A stretch of DNA of 62,910 nucleotides from Chthoniobacterales bacterium (GTDB lineage: Bacteria > Verrucomicrobiota > Verrucomicrobiia > Chthoniobacterales > DYNR01): the NCBI GenBank assembly GCA_026418675.1, contig JAOAAX010000011.1, forward strand, positions 1 through 62,910, read 5' to 3'. The position numbers and the translations under genes were made by a program. Below the pieces are notes generated by a model that saw only the letters and a program-made list of their open reading frames with translations, was not told the DNA's origin and searched no databases. Below are positions 56,783 to 62,910 of the stretch, in pieces (position 1 is the first letter of the stretch; each line of letters begins with the position of its first letter).

Positions 56783-57913
56783 ATGAGCGTAGCAGCAGGT
56801 ATTCAAATTCCAACTAGTCATCTCGACCCAGTTAATGCAAAAATTCTCGCTATTTCTGAAGACCAAATCCAAGGCTTTAAACCTGAACCATTCCGCGTTA
56901 TTTCCGAACTTTCAGGGGTCCCTCTTGAGGAGTTACTCCTGCGACTCCGAGCAATGCTGGAAGCGGGAACAATTCGTCGCATTCGACAAACTTTGATAAC
57001 AACCAGTCTTGCTGAAGGGGCTCTCGTGGCGTGGCAGATTCCAGAGAATCGCCTTGATTTTGCCTTCGATTTTTTATTACGTGAAGATCCCTTTTCCGGC
57101 CATATAGTTATCCGTTCCACTGATGCCCAAATTCCCGGAGCTTCCTATAAACTTTGGACAACGCTTAAGGTCCCCGTCGGTCTTTCTATCGAGGAACATT
57201 GCCGAATTCTTCAACATTTTATCTCGGCTACTGCATTCAGGATAATGCCAGCGAGAGGAATCTTTGTTCTAGGAGTAGGACACACTCGGCGCCGCCAGCT
57301 CAAACCTGGCGACAAGGCTCCAAAACCTGCTCAGATGACCCCGGTCCAAACTATTCGCCTCACGGATGAACAATGGAGACTGTTATCAGTTTTGAAGCGG
57401 GAATTTGCATCCGATGAGATTCGCGAACCAGCCTGGGCAGGCCGAGCTGAAGAATTGGGGCTTCCCTTAAACAAGTTTTATTCCGAAGTTGAAAAATTGA
57501 ACAATTTGGGCATCCTTGGCCGTTTTTCCACCTTTTTGGAACACGTGAAACCTACCTCTTCTGGTGAACGAGTAACTAAATTCAACGCGCTTTTTCACTG
57601 GGCTGTTCCAATCGGACTTGAAGAAAAAGCGGGAAGTGAAATTGGGCGCCATGAAATCCTCACGCACTGTTATTGGAGAGAAGCTGGCCCAGAATTCCAT
57701 AACGTAAATATTATGGCGGTTGCTCACGGAACTGAGAAAAACCTCGTTCTCGCCCACAAGGAGGCTATAGACCGCCATTTAGCTGAGCAAGGGATCCCTG
57801 TTCTCTATACCAACGTTTTTTGGGGCGGCAGAAGCGAAATAAAACCTTCCGAACTTTGTCCGATTGCTTATCGCAAATGGCGGGAAAAAATCGGTTATCC
57901 CCTTAATTCCTAG
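56783..57913 (+). CDS. Two-domain AsnC/Lrp-like protein, AhbA/AhbB (NirDL) siroheme decarboxylase-like
   Basis: The 376-residue protein has two tandem halves. Each begins with a winged-helix-like segment (about 30-75 and 205-255) followed by an AsnC-type alpha/beta region. The second half carries KFNALFHWAVP, ILTHCYWRE and NIMAVAHG, matching the active-site pattern of AhbB/NirG-type siroheme decarboxylases (NAM-x-VW-x-VP, THCY-x-R, YAM-x-HG). The first half is more diverged, as in AhbA/NirD. Such proteins decarboxylate siroheme toward heme or heme d1, so a transcriptional role is less likely. ahbC, ahbD or nir genes are not adjacent, so an assignment to a pathway is inference. Confidence 0.65.
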   Translation: MSVAAGIQIPTSHLDPVNAKILAISEDQIQGFKPEPFRVISELSGVPLEELLLRLRAMLEAGTIRRIRQTLITTSLAEGALVAWQIPENRLDFAFDFLLREDPFSGHIVIRSTDAQIPGASYKLWTTLKVPVGLSIEEHCRILQHFISATAFRIMPARGIFVLGVGHTRRRQLKPGDKAPKPAQMTPVQTIRLTDEQWRLLSVLKREFASDEIREPAWAGRAEELGLPLNKFYSEVEKLNNLGILGRFSTFLEHVKPTSSGERVTKFNALFHWAVPIGLEEKAGSEIGRHEILTHCYWREAGPEFHNVNIMAVAHGTEKNLVLAHKEAIDRHLAEQGIPVLYTNVFWGGRSEIKPSELCPIAYRKWREKIGYPLNS

Positions 57914-57949
57914 GATATTTCATAAAATTTCATATCATTATTTAAACTC

Positions 57950-59080
57950 ATGTTCGGTTTTTTTCAGCCCCGCTATCTGCGTGACGCAAAAGAACTTCTC
58001 TCTGCCGCATCGCGTATTTATCGTTACAAAAAAGACCTGCTGAACCAGCAAGAAAAGGAACTTTTTAAAAATTTGCTGGCCAACCTACACATCGCACTTA
58101 AGAGCAAAGACCGCAACCAAATCGAACATGCAGGCAAGGCACTCGAAGCCGTTGCAATTCACCATGCTCCTCCACAACGAAGCGCATGGTTGCGTGAAAA
58201 CTGCGAGGTCCTGCTCGTGGCCGTTATCCTCGCTGCTGCAATTCGGGCTTATTTTCTCCAACCCTTCAAAATTCCAACTGGCTCCATGCAGCCAACGCTC
58301 TATGGTATCGTTTCAGAAAAAACTGATGCTCCCTTTCCAAACCCCGTCATTCGCTTTTTTGAGTTTTTCATTTTAGGAAAAAACTACATCGAGGTTCAGT
58401 CAAAATCTGATGAAGCGGTAGTTGCTCTTAAAGAAAAAACTTATCTCAACTTTTTTACTTTCACGGAAATTTCTTGCGAACAAAATACTTACAACGTCTT
58501 TGCTCCAAAAACTCAGCTTGAACAGGATTTCGGGGTTCGCCCAGGCAGGTTTTATCGAGCTGGAGAAACTATTGCTCGCGGCGTCATTCGTAGCGGAGAC
58601 CAACTTTTAGTTGACAAGATGTCATACAATTTTATATTCCCAAAGGCGGGAGACATATTTGTCTTCAAAACTACGGGAATAAAGCGTATTGAAGAAACTC
58701 TCCCTCAAGGAATTGATTCGCAGCATTACATCAAAAGGTTAGCGGGAATGCCTGGCGAGACTTTGCGAATCTCTCCACCAATTTTATACGTTGATGGTCA
58801 ACCAGCTAGTGGTAATGGATTCAGTAAAGTGATGAGTTGTCAAAATGGCTATCAAGGTTACACGAACGGCTTAGCCAGAGGTTATAAGTTCCAATATCTC
58901 GGTGACCCGAATATGGAATTTCGTGTCCCGCCGAAATCCTACTTTGCTCTCGGCGACAACAGCCCAAATTCGAGCGATAGTCGCTATTGGGGACCTTTAC
59001 CTGCTCGTAATGTTACTGGCCGGGCGCTTCTCGTATATTGGCCGATTTCTCCACGCTGGGGATGGATTATCGGCAGGTAA
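57950..59080 (+). CDS. lepB: Signal peptidase I, long form
   Basis: The 376-residue protease has a cytosolic, helical N-terminus (about 1-82), a membrane anchor (about 85-103), then the catalytic Ser112 (PTGSMQPTL) and the general base Lys262 (KRLAGMPGE), with GDNSPNSSDSRYWGP near the end. The distance of 150 residues between the two catalytic residues is far greater than the roughly 50 of E. coli, because of an insert of about 100 residues after Ser112. It cleaves signal peptides of exported proteins on the periplasmic face. The gene stands alone, 36 bases after the Ahb-like gene. Confidence 0.95.
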   Translation: MFGFFQPRYLRDAKELLSAASRIYRYKKDLLNQQEKELFKNLLANLHIALKSKDRNQIEHAGKALEAVAIHHAPPQRSAWLRENCEVLLVAVILAAAIRAYFLQPFKIPTGSMQPTLYGIVSEKTDAPFPNPVIRFFEFFILGKNYIEVQSKSDEAVVALKEKTYLNFFTFTEISCEQNTYNVFAPKTQLEQDFGVRPGRFYRAGETIARGVIRSGDQLLVDKMSYNFIFPKAGDIFVFKTTGIKRIEETLPQGIDSQHYIKRLAGMPGETLRISPPILYVDGQPASGNGFSKVMSCQNGYQGYTNGLARGYKFQYLGDPNMEFRVPPKSYFALGDNSPNSSDSRYWGPLPARNVTGRALLVYWPISPRWGWIIGR

Positions 59081-59143
59081 ATATACCACTGAAGTTGGGC
59101 CAAAATTCCGGTTTGAGACTTAACTGTTGGTGCACCTCCCCCC

Positions 59144-60097
59144 CTAGGAAGAATGGGAAGATTTAGCAAACTCTGATTCATTTCCATGGAGTTGGTCCTG
59201 GTCACTCCAAGGTTCAATATGAGTCATGACTGTTGCTGCGGGTTGGAACGCTTCCGAGAGCTTTCTCTCTAAAACAGTAGCAAATTCATGAGCATCGCGG
59301 ACGGACATGCGGTCATCAAATAAAAGATGGAGGTCTATCGAAACCCGGTTGCCCGTGTTCCGCATTCTCAAGTCGTGATAGCGAACCCCTGTTCCCGCCA
59401 ATTCGCGCTCAAGCAAATCTTCAGCAATTGCAATATCTTTTGAATCGGCTTCATCCATAAGTCCAGAAATTCCCCTACGGACAAGGGATGTTCCTGTAAC
59501 GAGGATATTGATTGCTACAATTGCAGCGCAAATCGGATCCCAATAAGCCCACTTGGTAAACCAAACCAAAATTAACCCGACAATTACACCAATGCTTGTC
59601 CATGAGTCGGTAAGTAAATGCCAACCATTCGAACTAAGGATGATTTGCCGATGCTTCCTGCCAAGTTGGACCAACCACACCCCCAAGCCTCCATTCATCA
59701 AAATACTCATCAGCGTTAGGAAAATACCCCATCCAACAAATTCAATTTCTGGGTGTTCAAGAATTTTTTTCGCTGCATCTCCAAGGATGAAAATAGCAGC
59801 AACCAGGATCATTGCCCCTTCAAATATCGAAGAAAAAAAACCAATTTTGGCATGGCCATAAGGGTGATCTCGGTCCGGTGGTTTGCGGGAAATCTTCAAA
59901 CTCACATACGCAAAAATAACTGCTAAAAAATGGACAAGAGATTCCGCTGCATCGGCAAATATCGCAGCCGAACCAGTAAGAATGTATGCTGAAACTTTCA
60001 GCAGGATTTGGAATGTCCCAGCCAATAAAGAGAAGGACATAGCACGTTCAGCTACATTTGCTCCACATGAAGTGGAAAAATTAGTATCCAATTGCAT
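59144..60097 (-). CDS. Cation diffusion facilitator metal exporter
   Basis: The 317-residue antiporter has about six membrane helices and a cytosolic tail with a metal-binding fold. Markers are ADAAESLVHFLAV (zinc-site Asp/His pattern), DHPYGHAKIGF, SNGWHLLTDSWTS (second site) and MDEADSKD after the last helix. The His-bearing C-terminus (VMTHIEPWSD) is of the CDF type that senses metal. Typically exports Zn, Fe or Mn. It converges with lepB with a gap of 63 bases lacking a clear terminator. Confidence 0.92.
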   Translation of the reverse strand: MQLDTNFSTSCGANVAERAMSFSLLAGTFQILLKVSAYILTGSAAIFADAAESLVHFLAVIFAYVSLKISRKPPDRDHPYGHAKIGFFSSIFEGAMILVAAIFILGDAAKKILEHPEIEFVGWGIFLTLMSILMNGGLGVWLVQLGRKHRQIILSSNGWHLLTDSWTSIGVIVGLILVWFTKWAYWDPICAAIVAINILVTGTSLVRRGISGLMDEADSKDIAIAEDLLERELAGTGVRYHDLRMRNTGNRVSIDLHLLFDDRMSVRDAHEFATVLERKLSEAFQPAATVMTHIEPWSDQDQLHGNESEFAKSSHSS

Positions 60098-60116
60098 TGA
60101 TATGCTTGTGTTAAAT

Positions 60117-61337
60117 TTAACTCCCCTCCCCTAGCCCAAAAGCATCATGTGCTAGGCGTGCAGCTTCAACGATGCGCTCCTCATCAATAATGACAGCAAT
60201 TTTTATTTCCGACGTAGAAATCATTTGAATGTTGATTCCGCCTTTCGACAGCGCATCAAACAATCGAGCAGCAACTCCTGAATGTGAACGCATCCCAATC
60301 CCAACTACGCTCAATTTTGCAACTCCGCTCTGGATAATAACTCCTTTTGCCCCAATTTCACGAACCGTTGGATCCAACAAATGCCCTAACTTTTCCAGTT
60401 CATCCCGATTAACTGTAAATGAAATATCAGTAAGTCCATCTATTCCAACATTTTGGACTATCATATCAACAATTATATGAGCGGCCGCTATTACACGGAA
60501 AATTTTCGCAGCAATCCCAGGGCGGTCGGGAACGGATTGGATGGTAATTTTTGCTTGGTTGCGTTCGACACTGATGCCGCGCACAACCACCTCTTCCATG
60601 CTCGGTTTTTCCTCTGTCACAAGCGTTCCTGGTTTGTTGTTGAAACTATTTCGGACGACAAATTCAACATGAAATTTTTTAGCAAATTCGACCGAGCGCG
60701 ACTGCATGACTTTGGAGCCGCTACTAGCCATTTCAAGCATCTCATCGTAACTAATAACTTCGATTTTGCGAGCATTTGGAACAATTCGGGGATCACAGGT
60801 GAAAACTCCATCGACGTCTGTATAAATTTCGCACATGTCGGCCTGAAGCACGGCGGCTATTGCAATTGCAGTTAAGTCGGATCCGCCGCGACCCAAAGTT
60901 GTTATATCTCCCGAACTCGTTTTCCCTTGGAATCCCGCTACAATCACAATCTTCCCTTCATCGAGGAGACGAATGATTTCGGTCGGCTCTATGTTGGAAA
61001 TTTTTGCTTTTGTATGGATGCCGTCGGTTACAATTCCAGCTTGAGCACCTGTAAGGGATATTGCTACACCGCCAAGAGCATTTATGGCCATAGCTGTGAG
61101 GGCAATAGTGGTTTGCTCTCCAGTAGCTAACAGGACATCTAATTCGCGTTCAGTCGGCCGAGGGGACACCTCGCGAGCCAACCGGATCAACGCGTCGGTA
61201 ACGCCGCTCATTGCCGAGACTACAGCGACAACACGGTTTCCAGCCTGCTGAGTTTCGAGAATCCGTTTGGCAACTGCGCGAATTCTTTCAGTTGTTCCAA
61301 CAGAGGTTCCGCCGTATTTCTGGACAATTAACGCCAT
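60117..61337 (-). CDS. lysC: Aspartate kinase
   Basis: The 406-residue kinase starts the aspartate pathway. The catalytic domain (about 1-240) has QKYGGTSVG, GRGGSDLTA and TDVDGVFTCDPR; two ACT-type domains (about 265-400) give feedback control by lysine or threonine in this class. It lies 2 bases after thrC, forming hom-thrC-lysC. The single long chain is the alpha/beta form that usually also makes a short subunit from an internal start. Confidence 0.97.
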   Translation of the reverse strand: MALIVQKYGGTSVGTTERIRAVAKRILETQQAGNRVVAVVSAMSGVTDALIRLAREVSPRPTERELDVLLATGEQTTIALTAMAINALGGVAISLTGAQAGIVTDGIHTKAKISNIEPTEIIRLLDEGKIVIVAGFQGKTSSGDITTLGRGGSDLTAIAIAAVLQADMCEIYTDVDGVFTCDPRIVPNARKIEVISYDEMLEMASSGSKVMQSRSVEFAKKFHVEFVVRNSFNNKPGTLVTEEKPSMEEVVVRGISVERNQAKITIQSVPDRPGIAAKIFRVIAAAHIIVDMIVQNVGIDGLTDISFTVNRDELEKLGHLLDPTVREIGAKGVIIQSGVAKLSVVGIGMRSHSGVAARLFDALSKGGINIQMISTSEIKIAVIIDEERIVEAARLAHDAFGLGEGS

Positions 61338-61339
61338 TT

Positions 61340-62449
61340 TTACTTAAGTTTGAGAACGCGGAGGACGTCATTAATATCAGGCTCAGCCTCAAGAATATTT
61401 GGTGAATTTGCGGCAGGTGTCGAGGGGTCTTTAAGTCCGTGACCTGTAACTGTGAGAACAATAGTGGATTCCGGCTCCAATCGTGCAAGTGGACAGGTCG
61501 GACATCGAACCGAACTAGTGCATTTCAGTAATCCAGCAACTGAAGCGGCGCTAGCAGGCTCAACAAAGATGCCGTCTTTGGAGGCAAGCAATTTCTGTGC
61601 ATTTAGGATTTCCTCGTCTGAAACAATTTCGAAAGAACCACCAGATTGGGTAACGGCTTCAACTGCTCCAGACCAGCTAGCTGGCTTGCCAATACGAATG
61701 GCGGTTGCAACAGTTTCCGGATCTGGAATGGGTGAACGATAGTAAAGCGGAGCGGCGCCTTCAGCCTGTATCCCTAACATACGTGGTAGGCGTTTAGAGC
61801 GTCCAACCTCGTAATATTCCCGATAACCGAGCCAGTAAGCTGTAATATTACCCGCATTTCCAACAGGCAAAATATGAATATCGGGTGCGTCTCCAAGTGT
61901 ATCGCAGATCTCAAAACTTGCAGTTTTTTGGCCTTGAATCCGGTTTGGATTAATTGAATTAACGATCTCAAAGTCTGATAATTCTGCAAAAGCCCTTACA
62001 ATACGCAGAGCTTCGTCAAAGTTGCCGCGGACAGAGACAATCTCCGCACCGTGCATAACTGCCTGCAAGAGTTTCCCCGTTGCTATTTTCCCAGCAGGTA
62101 AAACCACAGCGCAGCGAAGGCCGGCACGGGCGGAGTAAGCCGCTGCAGAAGCAGATGTATTGCCAGTAGAAGCGCAGACAACAGCCTTTGCACCACGTTC
62201 GAGAGCTTTTGAAATTGCAACCGTCATTCCGCGGTCTTTAAAAGAGCCCGTTGGATTCAACCCTTCGTATTTCAAAAAAACTTTTGAACCTCCACCGACC
62301 CTTTGGCTGAGCCATGGGGAAGGAATGAGCGGTGTGCTCCCTTCTTGTAAGCTCACAACCGGAGTTGTAAGACTAACAGGCAAAAACTCTCGGTAACGCT
62401 CGATAACACCCTTCGATAACCGCAGATTAAAAACTTCCGCACTCTTCAC
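61340..62449 (-). CDS. thrC: Threonine synthase
   Basis: The 369-residue PLP enzyme turns O-phosphohomoserine into threonine. The PLP lysine is Lys71 in PTGSFKDRG, and the phosphate-binding loop is around [13 protein letters not shown], with [13 protein letters not shown]. The GTG start shares its first G with the end of the hom stop codon (TAGTG), so translation is coupled. lysC follows two bases downstream. Confidence 0.96.
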   Translation of the reverse strand: MKSAEVFNLRLSKGVIERYREFLPVSLTTPVVSLQEGSTPLIPSPWLSQRVGGGSKVFLKYEGLNPTGSFKDRGMTVAISKALERGAKAVVCASTGNTSASAAAYSARAGLRCAVVLPAGKIATGKLLQAVMHGAEIVSVRGNFDEALRIVRAFAELSDFEIVNSINPNRIQGQKTASFEICDTLGDAPDIHILPVGNAGNITAYWLGYREYYEVGRSKRLPRMLGIQAEGAAPLYYRSPIPDPETVATAIRIGKPASWSGAVEAVTQSGGSFEIVSDEEILNAQKLLASKDGIFVEPASAASVAGLLKCTSSVRCPTCPLARLEPESTIVLTVTGHGLKDPSTPAANSPNILEAEPDINDVLRVLKLK

Positions 62450-62910
62450 TATTCAGCTCCCATTCGCTCTGCTGGCAAAAGTAAAGGCTCACTCTTTACA
62501 CACGACAATTGTCTAATTCGCCGGAGGGCAGTGTGCACTTTTCCAAAACTTGTCTCATGGAGCATTAAGGCGAGAGGGACAACCATGCTGCTCGAGTTCT
62601 CATGCTGAATTACTGAAGAAATACCGATTTGTTCCTCGCCTAGAATCCCTGCTACTTGCGCAAGAACACCAGGGCGGTCTTCAACTTCCAGCCGGAGATA
62701 GAAACCAGAACAAAAATCCTCTGCCGGAATGCATGAGTGGTAAAAATTGTATTCAGGATAAATTTGCCGCATATTTGGGTTTTCTAACCAACGAGCAGCC
62801 TCAACTAAATCGGCTATTACGGAACTTGCGGTCGCATCTGCACCAGCTCCCCGGCCATAGAAAAGAGTTTCTCCTACAGTATCCCCCTTTAGCCAAACGG
62901 CGTTAAACAC
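62449..62910 (-). CDS. hom: Homoserine dehydrogenase, C-terminal part (5' end outside window)
   Basis: The visible 153 residues are the end of homoserine dehydrogenase: a piece of the catalytic core ([21 protein letters not shown]) and a C-terminal ACT domain (about 75-145; [18 protein letters not shown]) that gives threonine feedback. The gene enters from the right edge. Its stop overlaps the thrC start by one base. The operon order hom-thrC-lysC places the three aspartate-pathway enzymes under shared control. Confidence 0.95.
   Translation of the reverse strand: MFNAVWLKGDTVGETLFYGRGAGADATASSVIADLVEAARWLENPNMRQIYPEYNFYHSCIPAEDFCSGFYLRLEVEDRPGVLAQVAGILGEEQIGISSVIQHENSSSMVVPLALMLHETSFGKVHTALRRIRQLSCVKSEPLLLPAERMGAE

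Noticed and set aside
1-62910. CRISPR arrays, transposases, phage or integrase genes
   Set aside because: No regularly spaced repeats, IS-type inverted ends or recognisable mobile-element proteins were found on either strand.

Overview
The window reads as a chromosomal segment of a free-living, diderm, aerobic bacterium of moderate GC content (mid-40s percent by eye). Gene content suggests Verrucomicrobiota, but that is inference from style and not proof: a C39-like secreted protein, a very long LepB, a Bacillus-type SufU/SufS pair, a retrograde lipid (Mla) system, a fused AhbA/AhbB-like protein, and hybrid kinases with fused HPt domains. No phage, transposase, CRISPR array or rRNA operon was found. 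Two tRNA genes are present, tRNA-Tyr(GTA) and tRNA-Val(CAC). Lipoproteins, TolC, RlpA, MCE/Mla and a heptose epimerase show an outer membrane. Aconitase, class II fumarase and NuoBCD show a TCA cycle and a respiratory complex I.

Layout. 0-8.7 kb: a sensor kinase with a periplasmic PhnD-like domain runs off the left edge on the minus strand. It is followed on the plus strand by a tiny lipoprotein, an L,D-transpeptidase, xseA, and a FIST-domain sensor that overlaps a 1187-residue hybrid kinase. 8.7-23.0 kb, all minus strand: two unrecognised helical proteins, mlaE-mlaF-mlaD, a small ferredoxin-fold-like protein, a CbpA-type DnaJ, a P1B-4 metal ATPase, RlpA, an ABCG-like exporter, sufU, sufS, hemB, a small conserved protein and a secreted nuclease. 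23.2-28.9 kb, plus strand: ispA, a Nif3-like protein, a TolC-type channel, an M24 peptidase and an M50-like membrane protein. 29.0-36.6 kb, minus strand: a long housekeeping run read fumC, bcp, an FAD monooxygenase, coaD, DUF177, rpmF, plsX, fabH and an exonuclease.

36.57-38.27 kb is a 1.7 kb gene-poor stretch. 38.3-42.3 kb carries pgeF, an M16 protease and asnB on the plus strand, then tRNA-Tyr. A VanZ protein, a C39-like protein, Cfa and tRNA-Val lie on the minus strand. 45.7-59.1 kb, plus strand: acnA, a TPR protein, rfaD and nuoBCD, then a REC-PAS-REC protein with a hybrid kinase, a two-domain AhbA/AhbB-like protein and lepB. 59.1-62.9 kb, minus strand: a CDF metal exporter and the hom-thrC-lysC operon, with hom cut by the window edge.

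The most striking features are the density of multi-domain phosphorelay proteins (three hybrid-type kinases, one FIST sensor, one two-receiver protein), the unexplained two-gene pair at 8.7-10.2 kb, the AhbA/AhbB-like fusion, and blockwise switches of G-over-C strand bias that do not follow gene direction. Function calls rest on recognised motifs. No searches were run.
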